DNA from: Variovorax boronicumulans | Lineage (GTDB): Bacteria; Pseudomonadota; Gammaproteobacteria; Burkholderiales; Burkholderiaceae_C | DNA length: 64,000 nucleotides | Reading direction: 5' to 3' | Assembly (NCBI RefSeq): GCF_019352895.1 | Contig: NZ_JAAAFX010000009.1 | Span: 202,754-266,753 of the forward strand | In this document: positions 41,359-50,157 of the stretch, one piece after another | How positions within the stretch are numbered: position 1 is the stretch's first letter | Layout: every line of letters starts with the position of its first letter | Notes under the pieces: generated by a model | What the model saw: only the letters and a program-made list of their open reading frames with translations | Told to the model about the DNA's origin: nothing | Databases searched by the model: none | Program-made: the position numbers and the translations under genes

Positions 41359-43578
41359 ATGAAACTCAAATCCCTGGCAGCCATGCTGCTGTCCTGCGGC
41401 GTGATCGCGTCGCCGCTCCTGCTCCACGGCTGCGGCGGCGACGACAGCGCGAGTGTCGGTGTGGGCGCCGGTCCCGGCACCGGCAGCGGACCCGGTCCCG
41501 ATGGCGGTACCGCGCCCGTCGAGCCCACGCCGACGCCTGCGGTCGCCGCGGCGCTCGACGATTGCTGCACCCCCGGCGACAAGGACTTTCCCAAGGTCGG
41601 CGGCAACCTGGGCAACCAGAACTACTCGATGCTGCAGAAGGTCGGCAAGGCCGAGGTCGCGCAGCTGGGCGGCGCCTGGGTCAACCGCATCGAAGGCGGG
41701 CTGAACACCGGCACCAACCAGAGCACCACGGTGGTGGTCGACGGCGTGATCTACATCGAGTCGGCGCTGGGCAACGTGATCGCGGTAGACGGCAAGACCG
41801 GCGTCACGAAGTGGAAGTGGAGCACGCCGCATGGCGTGGTCACGCGCCGCGGCGTGGCGGTGGCCAAGGACCTCGGCCTGGTCTACACGCTCGCGGGCGG
41901 CAACCGGCTCGTGGCGTTGCGCAAGGACACGGGCGAGGTGGCCTGGACCAAGCAGTACCCGGGAAGCACCGACAGCGGCTTCGTCGGCGCGGTGCAGAAG
42001 GTGGCGCTGGTCTACCACGACAGGCGCCTCTACATCGGCACCAACGACGGCAACCGCGGCGCGGCCTTTTCGGCCGATGCCGGCAACGGCGAGGTGCTGA
42101 CCGCGTTCTGGGGCGTGCCTCGCGTCGGCGAGCCCGGCCACGAGACCTGGGGCAATGCGCCGGAGACCGACCGCACGGGTGCCACGCCGTGGATCCACCC
42201 GGCGATCGACCCCGAACTCGGCCTGGTCTACTGGACCTTCGGCAACACGCGTGGCGGCTCCTCGCAGAACGGCTCGACGCGGCCCGGCCTCAACCTGTTC
42301 GCCAATTCGATCGTCGCGCTCGACCTCAAGACGGGCGAGTACAAGTGGCACTTCCAGTCGGTGCACCACGACATCTGGGACATGGACAACGTCATGGCGC
42401 CGGTGCTGGCCGACGTGCAGATCGAAGGCCGCCCGCGCAAGGTCGTGATCTACGGCAGCAAGACCGGCATGTACTACATCCTCGACCGCAAGGACGGCAG
42501 CGCGCCGCTGGGCATCGACGAGGTTCCGGTCAAGCAGGACGCGCGCCAGGCCACCTGGCCCACCCAGCCGATTCCGCGCCAGGGCGCCTGGACCGACTCC
42601 TGCGTGGTCGACCAGCCGCTGGGCACGGCCATCCCCGGCGACCCGAACCGCGCGGTGCCCCACTACAAGATCGGCTGCCTCTTCGATCCGCATTGGGACG
42701 TGCCCACGCTGTCCGCGCCGGGCCACGGCGGCGGCGCCAACTGGAACCACCAGTCCTTCAGCCCCGCCACCGGCCTGGTCTACACCGGCACCGGCTACGT
42801 GGCCGCGGCCCATTCGCTGACCGAGGCCTCCAACGGACTGCGGCCGCCCGGCGCGTACATGACCGGCGGCATCGTCGCGGTCGACCCGGGCACCAACCTG
42901 GTCAAGTGGAAGAAGCACATGCCGTACTCGCTGGCGCATGGCAACGGCATCCTGACCACGGCCTCGCGCCTGCTCTTCATCGGCCAGCCCGATGGCAACC
43001 TGCTGGCGATGGATGGCGACAACGGCAACGAGCTGTGGCGCTTCCAGACCGGCGCGGCCATCAGCGCGAGCCCGGTGAGCTACGAGATCGACGGCGAGCA
43101 ATACGTCGCGGTGTACGCGGGCGGCACCGGCATTCCCTACGGCGATTCGGCAGCGCGCGGCGACTACCTGTGGGCCTTCAAGGTCGGCGGCACGGTGCCG
43201 CCCGCGGCCACGCCGCAGCCACCCACCGTGCGCCGTCCGGTGTCGGGCAGCGCGGTCGAAGGCGCGGCACTGCCTTCGCCCAACACGGTGTTCCTGGGGC
43301 GCGTGCCGACGGCCGCCAACGTGCCGGGTGCGGCCGAGTCGACGGCGGTGAATGCGATGACGCCGACCTGGATGCGCGTGCCGGTGAACACCACCGTGAC
43401 CTTCACCAACCCGGCCGACAACGCCAACACGCACTGCGCGACCCAGTTCTTCGAAGGCCGGTTCGACTTCAGGCTGGCGCCGGGCGTCTCGGCGGCCCAC
43501 ACCTTCGACACGCCGGGCGAGTACTTCTACAACGATTGCCACAGCCCGCGGCCGACGGGGAAGATCGTCGTCTACTGA
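41359..43578 (+). CDS. PQQ-type beta-propeller dehydrogenase lipoprotein with cupredoxin-like tail
   Basis: 739 residues. Lipobox LLLHGC-GG, Gly/Pro linker, then an eight-bladed quinoprotein propeller: VGGNLGNQNYSML, vicinal Cys pair (DDCC), SALGNVIAVDGKTG, FANSIVALDLKTGEYKWHFQ and SVHHDIWDMDN are typical of PQQ alcohol/polyol dehydrogenases. The last 90 residues form a cupredoxin-like domain (TVTFTNPADNANTHC with His692; GEYFYNDCHSP with Cys727, His728); adjacent Cys-His is not the usual type-1 copper spacing, so copper binding is uncertain. There is no heme c motif, so the tail may pass electrons on. ATG 41359 behind GAAGAG. Confidence 0.9.
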   Translation: MKLKSLAAMLLSCGVIASPLLLHGCGGDDSASVGVGAGPGTGSGPGPDGGTAPVEPTPTPAVAAALDDCCTPGDKDFPKVGGNLGNQNYSMLQKVGKAEVAQLGGAWVNRIEGGLNTGTNQSTTVVVDGVIYIESALGNVIAVDGKTGVTKWKWSTPHGVVTRRGVAVAKDLGLVYTLAGGNRLVALRKDTGEVAWTKQYPGSTDSGFVGAVQKVALVYHDRRLYIGTNDGNRGAAFSADAGNGEVLTAFWGVPRVGEPGHETWGNAPETDRTGATPWIHPAIDPELGLVYWTFGNTRGGSSQNGSTRPGLNLFANSIVALDLKTGEYKWHFQSVHHDIWDMDNVMAPVLADVQIEGRPRKVVIYGSKTGMYYILDRKDGSAPLGIDEVPVKQDARQATWPTQPIPRQGAWTDSCVVDQPLGTAIPGDPNRAVPHYKIGCLFDPHWDVPTLSAPGHGGGANWNHQSFSPATGLVYTGTGYVAAAHSLTEASNGLRPPGAYMTGGIVAVDPGTNLVKWKKHMPYSLAHGNGILTTASRLLFIGQPDGNLLAMDGDNGNELWRFQTGAAISASPVSYEIDGEQYVAVYAGGTGIPYGDSAARGDYLWAFKVGGTVPPAATPQPPTVRRPVSGSAVEGAALPSPNTVFLGRVPTAANVPGAAESTAVNAMTPTWMRVPVNTTVTFTNPADNANTHCATQFFEGRFDFRLAPGVSAAHTFDTPGEYFYNDCHSPRPTGKIVVY

Positions 43579-43601
43579 GCGCGCGCCCGCGCTGCTCTTG
43601 C

Positions 43602-43629
43602 CACGGCCTCGGTTTGCACCGAGGCCGTG
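43602..43629. terminator. Bidirectional terminator hairpin
   Basis: CACGGCCTCGGT and ACCGAGGCCGTG form a perfect 12-bp stem with a TTGC loop between the convergent PQQ dehydrogenase (plus, ends 43578) and IclR (minus, ends 43646) genes. No long T-run, but the position and perfect pairing make it a convincing shared terminator. Confidence 0.8.
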
Positions 43630-43645
43630 TGCGTTGATGCAGCCT

Positions 43646-44431
43646 TCAGGCCGCGCGCTTCTTGAGCAGGGCCGAGGCGCCGCTGGCACCCGCGAGCTGC
43701 CGGGTGGTGCTGAGCAGCGCGGGCGCGAGCTCGAGCATGCGCTTCTCGGTGAGCCGCACCAGCGGTCCGGCGATGGTGACCACGCCGATCACCGCGCCGG
43801 CGTTGTCGCGGAGCGGCGCGGCCATCGCAGTCATCGCGGGTGCGAACACCTCCACGATCATGCTGAAGCCGCGCTGGCGCGTGGCCTTCAGATGGCTCAG
43901 CAGCGACTTCACCGAGGTGACGGCGCGTGGTCCGAAATCCTCCGGCTTGCCGAAGCCCTGGCGGGCCACGAGTTCGAGCGCGCGTTCGTCGCTCATCGTC
44001 GACAGCCAGGCGTGGCCCGCGGAGCTGCAGGAGAGGTTGACCGAGAGTCCCATGTCCGGGTCGTAGCGCAGTCCGCGCGTGGCGCCCTGCGCCTTGGCCA
44101 CGAAGATCAGTTCGTCGCCGTCGACCACGCCCAGGCGCACCAGCTCGCCCGATTCGGACGCCAGCCGGTCGAGCAGCGGCTGCGCGATGTCGACCACGCC
44201 GCTGGCGCTCAGGAAGCCCAGGCCCAGCGACACCAGCTTGATGGTCAGCACGTAGTCGCCATGGCTCTGGTCCTGGCGCACGTAGCCGCAGCGGATCAAC
44301 TCGGACAGCAGCCGATGCGTGGCGCTCAGCGGCATCTCGAGTTCGGAGGCCAGCGTCGACAGCGCCTTGCCGTCGGGGTGGGCAGCGAGGTGCTCCAGGA
44401 CTTTCAAACTTCGCTCGAGGATGCTGCTCAT
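43646..44431 (-). CDS. IclR-family transcriptional regulator
   Basis: 261 residues. N-terminal winged helix (MSSILERSLKVLEHLAAHPDGKALSTLASELEMPLSATHRLL), then the IclR effector domain (SSAGHAWLSTMSDERALELV, VFAPAMTAMAAPLRD). Divergent from the TRAP transporter gene and convergent with the PQQ dehydrogenase. The divergent region holds a near-consensus IclR site, and a similar site precedes the ThuA/PQQ pair, so I infer that it represses both. The ligand may be a hydroaromatic or aromatic acid. Confidence 0.92.
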   Translation of the reverse strand: MSSILERSLKVLEHLAAHPDGKALSTLASELEMPLSATHRLLSELIRCGYVRQDQSHGDYVLTIKLVSLGLGFLSASGVVDIAQPLLDRLASESGELVRLGVVDGDELIFVAKAQGATRGLRYDPDMGLSVNLSCSSAGHAWLSTMSDERALELVARQGFGKPEDFGPRAVTSVKSLLSHLKATRQRGFSMIVEVFAPAMTAMAAPLRDNAGAVIGVVTIAGPLVRLTEKRMLELAPALLSTTRQLAGASGASALLKKRAA

Positions 44432-44530
44432 CAGGGTTCTTTCTGTCGGTGTCTCGCCAGCCGTCGTGCGCAACCGAAATGGCTCGCCGCACGGGGTCGT
44501 TGCCACTGTATCAAAAGCGGAGACAAAAGG

Positions 44531-44569
44531 GTTTTCACTGTGGAAAACATTTCCGTTTAATTCTAGTAT
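44531..44569. promoter_or_regulatory. IclR-type operator overlapping the TRAP promoter
   Basis: Two overlapping palindromes: GTTTTC-ACTGTG-GAAAAC (44531-44548) and TGGAAA-ACA-TTTCCG (44541-44555); the second closely fits the classical IclR consensus TGGAAATNATTTCCA. A -10 candidate TAGTAT (44564-44569) lies 17 bases after TGGAAA, so bound repressor would block the -35 region. Confidence 0.7.
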
Positions 44570-44626
44570 CGGTCCGTCGCGGCCTTCAGCAGGTCGCATC
44601 CATCCGATCTCACCAGGAGCATCCCC

Positions 44627-45628
44627 TTGAGAAAAACCGCCAGCCTGATGGCCGTCGCCGTCCTGTCCACCCTGTTGACCCTGCCGGCGTTCGCGCAGCA
44701 GGAGCGCGTGATCCGCTTCGGCCACCTCAACAACGCCGATCACCCGGTGAGCTTCGGCGTGAAGCGCTTCGCCGAAATCCTGGCCACGAAGAGCGGCGGC
44801 AAGATGAAGGTGCTGGAGTTCCCGGCCTCGCAGCTCGGCAACGAGATGCAGCAGCAGTCCGCGCTGCAGGGCGGCGTGCAGCAGATGTCCGCGCCCGCGA
44901 CGACCTCGCTGGCGGGCATCGTCAAGGAGTTCGGCCTGGTCGACTTCCCGTTCGCGGTGAGCACCTTCGCGCAGGCCGATGCGCTGCTCGACGGCCCGCT
45001 CGGGCAGGCACTGATCGCGAAGCTGCCGGAGAAGGGCCTGGTCGCGCTGGGCTACTGGGACCTGGGCTTTCGCAACGTCACCAACAGCAAGCGCGCGATC
45101 ACCAGGCCCGAGGACCTCGACGGCCTGAAGATCCGCGTGATCCCCAACCCGGTGTTCCTCGAGACCTTCAAGGCCTTCAAGGCGAACCCGGTGCCGATGC
45201 CCTTCGCCGAGCTCTATGGCGCGCTCGAAGCCAAGGCGGTCGACGGCCAGGAGAACCCGTACGCGGTGATCCTCTCGAACAAGTTCTTCGAAGTGCAGAA
45301 GTTCGTGAGCGCCACCAACCATGTGTACGCCGCGAACATCGTGCTGGTGAGCAAGAAGTTCTGGGACTCGCTCACGCCCCCGGAGCAGAAGATGATGAAC
45401 GAGGCGGCCGACGAGGCCCGCGGCTATCAGCGGCAGGTCAGCCGTGCCGCGGCGCAGCGCGCGGTGGGCGATCTTCAGGCCAAGGGCCTGCAGTACAACG
45501 AGCTGGCACCGGCCGAGCAGGCGCGCATGCGCCAGATCGCCAAGCCCGTGATCGACAAGTTCGCCGCCAGCTACGACGCTTCGATCGTCAAGCTCTACAA
45601 CGACGAGCTGGCGCGGATCCGCAAGTGA
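44627..45628 (+). CDS. dctP: TRAP transporter substrate-binding protein (DctP family)
   Basis: 333 residues from TTG 44627 with AGGAG 9 bases upstream; a standard signal peptide (LSTLLTLPAFAQQ). The DctP fold is indicated by RVIRFGHLNNADHPVSFGVKRFAE and the conserved Arg region GLKIRVIPNPVFLETFKAFKANPVPMPF. It captures a carboxylate in the periplasm for the DctQM permease encoded two genes downstream. First gene of the operon under the IclR site. Confidence 0.94.
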   Translation: MRKTASLMAVAVLSTLLTLPAFAQQERVIRFGHLNNADHPVSFGVKRFAEILATKSGGKMKVLEFPASQLGNEMQQQSALQGGVQQMSAPATTSLAGIVKEFGLVDFPFAVSTFAQADALLDGPLGQALIAKLPEKGLVALGYWDLGFRNVTNSKRAITRPEDLDGLKIRVIPNPVFLETFKAFKANPVPMPFAELYGALEAKAVDGQENPYAVILSNKFFEVQKFVSATNHVYAANIVLVSKKFWDSLTPPEQKMMNEAADEARGYQRQVSRAAAQRAVGDLQAKGLQYNELAPAEQARMRQIAKPVIDKFAASYDASIVKLYNDELARIRK

Positions 45629-45648
45629 TGCCGATGCGAGACCAACCC

Positions 45649-46092
45649 ATGAAGATCCTCGTTCTCCACGGCCCCAACCTCAACCTCTTCGGCCGGCGCG
45701 AGCCGCACATCTATGGCCGCACGACGCTGGCCGAGATCAACGAGCGGCTCGCGCAGCTCGCGGCCGAACTGAAGGTCGAGCTGGCCATCCTGCAGTCCAA
45801 CCATGAAGGTGCGCTGGTCGACTTCCTGCATGCGCACATCGACACGGCGCAGGGCGCGCTGGTCAATCCGGCCGGGCTCACGCAGCACGGCGTGCCGCTG
45901 CACGATGCGATCAAGGCGATGCCCTTTCCGACCATCGAGGTCCACATGTCGAACATCGCGGCACGCGAGGCCTGGCGCGCGCATTCGATCATCTCGCCGG
46001 CGGTCAAGGCGACGATCCAGGGGCTCGGCCCGATCTCCTACCTGGCGGCGCTGCGCGCACTGGTGCAGACCGTGACCGAAGCCACGGCGTGA
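45649..46092 (+). CDS. aroQ: Type II 3-dehydroquinate dehydratase
   Basis: 147 residues. LHGPNLNLFGRREPHIYG, the catalytic Tyr in that loop, SNHEGALVDFLH, NPAGLTQHGVPLHDA and EVHMSNIAAREAWRAHS are signatures of the dodecameric enzyme that converts 3-dehydroquinate to 3-dehydroshikimate. ATG 45649 gives the usual length; ATG 45628 overlapping the dctP stop would add seven residues. Lying between dctP and dctQ, it is likely catabolic, used on imported quinate/dehydroquinate, instead of the biosynthetic copy. Confidence 0.95.
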   Translation: MKILVLHGPNLNLFGRREPHIYGRTTLAEINERLAQLAAELKVELAILQSNHEGALVDFLHAHIDTAQGALVNPAGLTQHGVPLHDAIKAMPFPTIEVHMSNIAAREAWRAHSIISPAVKATIQGLGPISYLAALRALVQTVTEATA

Positions 46093-46111
46093 GCGGATCG
46101 AAGGGCACGAC

Positions 46112-46696
46112 ATGAACCGATGGGTCGATGGCGTCTGCAGGGGAATCGATGGACTCATCGCTCTCATGCTGGCGCTGATGGTGTTGCTGGTGTTCGGCAA
46201 CGTGGTGCTGCGCTATGGCTTCAACTCCGGCATCACGGTGTCGGAGGAGCTGTCGCGCTGGCTGTTCATCTGGATGACTTTCCTGGGCGCGGTGGTCGCG
46301 CTCAAGGAGCACGGCCATCTGGGCGTGGACATGGTGGTGCAGAAGCTCCCGCCGCGCGGCAAGAAGATCTGCCTGGCGCTCGGGCATCTGGTGATGCTCT
46401 ACATCGTCTGGCTGCTGTTCCAGGGCAGCGTGGCGCAGGCGCGCATCAACTGGGACGTGACGGCACCCACCACCGGTGCGCCGATGGCCATCGTCTACGT
46501 CGCCAGCATCGTGTTCTCGGTGCTGGCCGCCATCGTCCTCGCGCTGGACCTGTACCGGATGTTCACCGGCCAGCTCAGCGATGCCGAACTGGTCATGGTG
46601 CAGGAGTCGGAAGAGTCCGTGCAGCTGCAGCAGATCCTCGGCGAGGCCGCGCAGCCGGCCCCGCCCTCGGCCCCCCGTTCCGGACCCCGTTCATGA
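46112..46696 (+). CDS. dctQ: TRAP transporter small permease (DctQ)
   Basis: 194 residues with four transmembrane helices in the first 160 (IDGLIALMLALMVLLVFGNVVLRY, SRWLFIWMTFLGAVVAL, LVMLYIVWLLFQGSV, IVFSVLAAIVLAL); the tail is soluble and Pro-rich. EELSRWLFIWMTFLGA is the family signature. It pairs with DctM, which overlaps by ATGA. Confidence 0.94.
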   Translation: MNRWVDGVCRGIDGLIALMLALMVLLVFGNVVLRYGFNSGITVSEELSRWLFIWMTFLGAVVALKEHGHLGVDMVVQKLPPRGKKICLALGHLVMLYIVWLLFQGSVAQARINWDVTAPTTGAPMAIVYVASIVFSVLAAIVLALDLYRMFTGQLSDAELVMVQESEESVQLQQILGEAAQPAPPSAPRSGPRS

Positions 46697-47973
46697 CCAT
46701 CCTCGTTTTCGTCGGCGCGCTGCTTGCCGCCATGGCGCTCGGCATTCCGATCGCCTTCTCGCTCCTGGCCAGCGGCGTCGCGCTGATGTGGCACCTGGAC
46801 CTGTTCGATGCGCAGATCCTGGCGCAGAACCTGATCGGCGGGGCCGACAGTTTCCCGCTGCTGGCGGTGCCCTTCTTCATGCTGGCCGGCGAGATCATGA
46901 ACGTCGGCGGGCTGTCCAAGCGCATCGTCGACTTCGCGCTGGCGCTGGTCGGGCACGTCAAGGGCGGGCTGGGCTACGTGACCATCATGGCGGGTTGCCT
47001 GTTGTCGGCGCTGTCGGGTTCGGCGGTGGCCGATGCCGCGGCGCTCACGGCCTTGCTGCTGCCGATGATGGTGAAGGCCGGCCATGACAAGCCACGCGCG
47101 GCCGGCCTGATCGCGGCCACGGGCGTCATCGGCCCGGTGATCCCGCCCAGCATCGGCCTGGTGATCTTCGGCGTCGCGGCCAACGTGTCGATCTCGAAGC
47201 TGTTCCTCGCGGCCATCGTGCCGGGCCTGCTGCTTGGCGGCGCGCTGTGGGTCACCTGGGCCTGGCTGGTGCGGCGCGAGAAGCTCGTGCCGCCGCCGCG
47301 CAAGTCGGGCGCCGAGATCGCGCTGGCCTTCCGCAAGGCGCTCTGGGCGCTGATGCTGCCGGTGATCATCCTGGTCGGCCTTCGCATGGGCGTCTTCACG
47401 CCGACCGAAGCCGCGGTGGTGGCCGCGACCTACGCGCTCTTCGTCTCGACGGCGATCTACCGCGAGCTCCGCTGGCGCGATCTCTACGGCATCTTCGTGA
47501 GCGCCGCCAAGACCAGCGCGATCGTGATGTTCCTGATCGCCGCGGCCATGGTCAGCGCCTGGCTCATCACGGTGGCGGACCTGCCGTCGAAGGTGATCGG
47601 CCTGCTGCAGCCCTTCATGGACAACAAGATCCTGCTGATGGTCGCGATCATGGTGCTGGTCATGGTGGTCGGCACGGCCATGGACATGACGCCGACCATC
47701 CTGATCCTCACGCCGGTGCTGATGCCGGTGGTGAACGCGGCCGGCATCGATCCGGTCTACTTCGGCGTGATGTTCATCATCAACAACTCGATCGGCCTCG
47801 TGACCCCGCCGGTCGGCACGGTGCTCAACGTGGTGGCCGGCGTCGGCAAGATCTCGATGGACGACGTGACGCGAGGCGTGGTGCCCTTCATGCTGGCCGA
47901 GTTCGCGATGATGTTCCTCATGGTGCTGTTCCCGGTGCTGGTGACCTGGCCCGCCAAGCTGTTCGCGGGCTGA
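46693..47973 (+). CDS. dctM: TRAP transporter large permease (DctM)
   Basis: 426 residues, about twelve transmembrane helices. Family motifs: PLLAVPFFMLAGEIMNVGG near the N-terminus, GSAVADAAAL, GPVIPPSIGLVIFG and the second half repeat MDMTPTILILTPVLMPV, IGLVTPPVGTVLNV. It is the Na+-coupled transport subunit. End of the IclR-controlled operon; convergent with tam after a 45-base gap. Confidence 0.95.
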   Translation: MTILVFVGALLAAMALGIPIAFSLLASGVALMWHLDLFDAQILAQNLIGGADSFPLLAVPFFMLAGEIMNVGGLSKRIVDFALALVGHVKGGLGYVTIMAGCLLSALSGSAVADAAALTALLLPMMVKAGHDKPRAAGLIAATGVIGPVIPPSIGLVIFGVAANVSISKLFLAAIVPGLLLGGALWVTWAWLVRREKLVPPPRKSGAEIALAFRKALWALMLPVIILVGLRMGVFTPTEAAVVAATYALFVSTAIYRELRWRDLYGIFVSAAKTSAIVMFLIAAAMVSAWLITVADLPSKVIGLLQPFMDNKILLMVAIMVLVMVVGTAMDMTPTILILTPVLMPVVNAAGIDPVYFGVMFIINNSIGLVTPPVGTVLNVVAGVGKISMDDVTRGVVPFMLAEFAMMFLMVLFPVLVTWPAKLFAG

Positions 47974-48018
47974 TGTCGCGCTGCCTGCGCGCCCGTCGCT
48001 CCGAAGGGGGCGGGGCGT

Positions 48019-48783
48019 TCAGCGGTTCGCGACGATGAACAGCCGCGGGAAGGGCAGCAGCACCGTGCCGTCGGGCAGCGGCGGATAGGCCTCGGTGACG
48101 GCCTGCAGATAGCGGGCGAGGAAGGCCGCCTTCTCGTCCGCGTCCAGTGGACCCAGGAAGGGGCGCAGCGCCGAGCCCTCGAACCACTCGACCACCGCCG
48201 AGGGGCCGCCCGCCAGCGGGTGGAAGTAGGTGGTGCGCCAGACGTCGACGCGGGTGCAAAGCGGTTGCAGCAGTGCGTAGTAGAAATCCGCGCTGTGCCG
48301 CGCCGGATGCTTGACCGCGCCGATCTTGCCGGTCCAGGGGCCGTCGGCCGCGATCTGCCGGGCAAGCCGGTGCGCCGGTTCTTCGAGGTTGTCGGGGGTC
48401 TGGATGGCCAGGCTGCCGCCCGGGGCCAGTTGCTTGACAAGGTGCGGGTACAGCGTCGCATGGTCGGGCAGCCACTGGAGCGAGGCATTGGCCAGGATCA
48501 CGTCGAAGGGCTGGGCCGGGTTCCAGGCGGCGATGTCGGCCAGCGCGAAGTCCATGCCGGGCAGGCGCTGGCGCGCGGCGGCCACCATGTCGTCGGAACT
48601 GTCGACGCCGCTGACCTGCGCCTGCGGGAAGCGCGCGGCCAGCACTTCGGTGGAGTTGCCCGGGCCGCAGCCCAGGTCGATGGCGTGGCGCACCGCCTTC
48701 GTCGGGATGGCGGCGACCAGGTCGCGGACCGGGCGGGTCCGCTCCTGTTCAAAGGTCGAGTACTTCTTGGCAGACCAGGTCAT
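48019..48783 (-). CDS. tam: Trans-aconitate 2-methyltransferase
   Basis: 254 residues, Rossmann SAM-dependent methyltransferase. SAM motif I in AIDLGCGPGNSTE, then VDSSDDMV and LQWLPDH. The start MTWSAKKYSTFEQERTRPVRDLV is characteristic of Tam, which methylates the aconitase inhibitor trans-aconitate. Ribosome site AAGGAA. Divergent from a LysR gene that likely controls it. A detoxifying role fits the AcnD/PrpF genes elsewhere in the window, but they are 14 kb away. Confidence 0.93.
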   Translation of the reverse strand: MTWSAKKYSTFEQERTRPVRDLVAAIPTKAVRHAIDLGCGPGNSTEVLAARFPQAQVSGVDSSDDMVAAARQRLPGMDFALADIAAWNPAQPFDVILANASLQWLPDHATLYPHLVKQLAPGGSLAIQTPDNLEEPAHRLARQIAADGPWTGKIGAVKHPARHSADFYYALLQPLCTRVDVWRTTYFHPLAGGPSAVVEWFEGSALRPFLGPLDADEKAAFLARYLQAVTEAYPPLPDGTVLLPFPRLFIVANR

Positions 48784-48869
48784 CGTGTGTTCCTTCGGGT
48801 GGGGTGAGGCTGTGCACGAGCGTAAGTCGATCGATCTATGATTTCAAATGCCAAGAATGAAGAGGTGCC

Positions 48870-48884
48870 ATACCTCAGAGGTAT
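48870..48884. promoter_or_regulatory. LysR-type box overlapping the ribosome site of its regulator gene
   Basis: ATACCTC-A-GAGGTAT is a perfect 15-bp palindrome with the T-N11-A layout of LysR sites. It ends 4 bases before the chosen ATG (48889) and includes the GAGG likely used as ribosome site, so binding could block both transcription and the leader. It lies 86 bases upstream of tam. Confidence 0.6.
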
Positions 48885-48888
48885 TTCG

Positions 48889-49815
48889 ATGCTTGAACTG
48901 CGACGACTCCACGCCTTTGTCGCGATTGCGCAAGAGGGCCACATCACGCGCGCCGCGGAGCGCCTGGGCATGCAGCAGCCACCGCTGACGCGGCTGTTGC
49001 AGGGCCTGGAAGCCGAACTGGGCGTGAAGCTGGTGGAGCGCCTGCCGCGCGGCGTGCGGCTCACCACGGCGGGCCAGGCGCTGCTGGAAGAAGCCCACGC
49101 GGTGCTGGAGCGGGCGGCCGGCGTGGCCGAGGTGGTGCGCCGCGCCGACCGCGGGGAACAGGGCCGGCTGGGCATCGGCTTCACCAGTTCGGCCGCGCTG
49201 CACCCCTTCGTGCCGCGCGTGCTGCGCCGGTTCAGGGAAACACTGTCCGGTGTGTCGGTGGTGCTGGAGGAGGCCGGCACCGGCGAGTTGATGGATGCGC
49301 TGGTCCATGAGCGCCTGGACGCGGCCTTCGTGCGATCGCCCCTGAGCGGCACCCCCGGCCTGCAGGTGGTGCCGATCCTCTCGGAGCCGATGTTGCTGGC
49401 GCTGCCCGTGGCGCATCCCCTGGCGCAGGAGCCGGGCGCGCCGCTTCGTCTGTCTGCCCTGGCCGGCGAGGGCTTCGTGCTGTACCGGCGCCGGGTGGGG
49501 TTGGGGCTGTACGACGCCATCCTGGTGGCCTGCAGGGAGGCGGGCTTCAGTCCCCGGGTGGTGCAGGAGGCGCCGCGCATGACGGCCACGCTGAGCCTGG
49601 TCGCGGCGGGCCTGGGCGTGTCCATCGTGCCGGCCTCGATGCAGCGCCTGCGTGGCGATGGCATCGTCTACCGGGCATTGTCCGGCTGTCCTGGCCTGAG
49701 CGCGCCGCTGCACCTGGCGACGCGCGTGGGCGACAACGACTCGGTGCTGCGCCGGCTGCGCGACATGGTGGCCGAGGACGCGGCGTCCGAAGCCGTCCAC
49801 CCGCCTTTGCCGTGA
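48889..49815 (+). CDS. LysR-family transcriptional regulator
   Basis: 308 residues. HTH with GHITRAAERLGMQQPPLTRLLQGLEAELG (about residues 17-45), effector domain ending in a normal C-terminal helix. I chose ATG 48889 (MLELRRLHAFVAI) because it is the usual LysR start and lies behind GAGG; an in-frame ATG at 48838 would place the palindromic operator inside the gene. Resembles CynR/BenM-type regulators. Divergent from tam. Confidence 0.92.
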   Translation: MLELRRLHAFVAIAQEGHITRAAERLGMQQPPLTRLLQGLEAELGVKLVERLPRGVRLTTAGQALLEEAHAVLERAAGVAEVVRRADRGEQGRLGIGFTSSAALHPFVPRVLRRFRETLSGVSVVLEEAGTGELMDALVHERLDAAFVRSPLSGTPGLQVVPILSEPMLLALPVAHPLAQEPGAPLRLSALAGEGFVLYRRRVGLGLYDAILVACREAGFSPRVVQEAPRMTATLSLVAAGLGVSIVPASMQRLRGDGIVYRALSGCPGLSAPLHLATRVGDNDSVLRRLRDMVAEDAASEAVHPPLP

Positions 49816-49953
49816 GCCCAGCCCAGGGCGATCGAGGGCCGATGACTCTACGCCGTGCACACGGGAACTCAATCCGTGAAAACCTTGGCAGCTGCTGGTT
49901 CTAGAACTTTCAGCGACTGTCATCAAAAGTGCATTGAGCACTACGATGACCAC

Positions 49954-50151
49954 ATGTCCTTCCCGAACCCCGACTCCTCCGAATTCGCCGCACTGATGGA
50001 CTTCGTCGCGACGGGTGGGCGCGATCGGGAGGCACTCCAGGCCTATCGCGATCCCGACGCGCTCAGCGCCGAACTGCTGGCACCGCGCGCGCGGGCCATG
50101 ACCGCGAGCCTGGTGACCATCGCCAAGGCCGTGATCGGCCGGCCCGGCTGA
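49954..50151 (+). CDS. Small hypothetical protein (65 residues)
   Basis: MSFPNPDSSEFAALMDFVATGGRD then an Ala-rich helical stretch to VIGRPG. No signal peptide or membrane helix. Third-position GC and residue composition look like real coding sequence, but there is no clear ribosome site; the start could be further upstream. The 138 bases before it contain the palindrome GTTCTAGAAC (49900 region) of unknown role. Function unknown. Confidence 0.5.
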   Translation: MSFPNPDSSEFAALMDFVATGGRDREALQAYRDPDALSAELLAPRARAMTASLVTIAKAVIGRPG

Positions 50152-50157
50152 GCGGCC

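Noticed and set aside
41359..43578. Membrane-bound quinate dehydrogenase QuiA
   Set aside because: It lacks the N-terminal transmembrane helices of QuiA and is a lipoprotein with a cupredoxin-like tail; quinate is kept only as a hypothesis for the regulon.
39661..43689. Very long open frame on the minus strand opposite the ThuA and PQQ dehydrogenase genes
   Set aside because: Arg/His/Ala-rich low-complexity translation without family motifs; it mirrors the real plus-strand genes. Only its last 70 codons (39661-39870) have their own ribosome site and are kept as a small gene.
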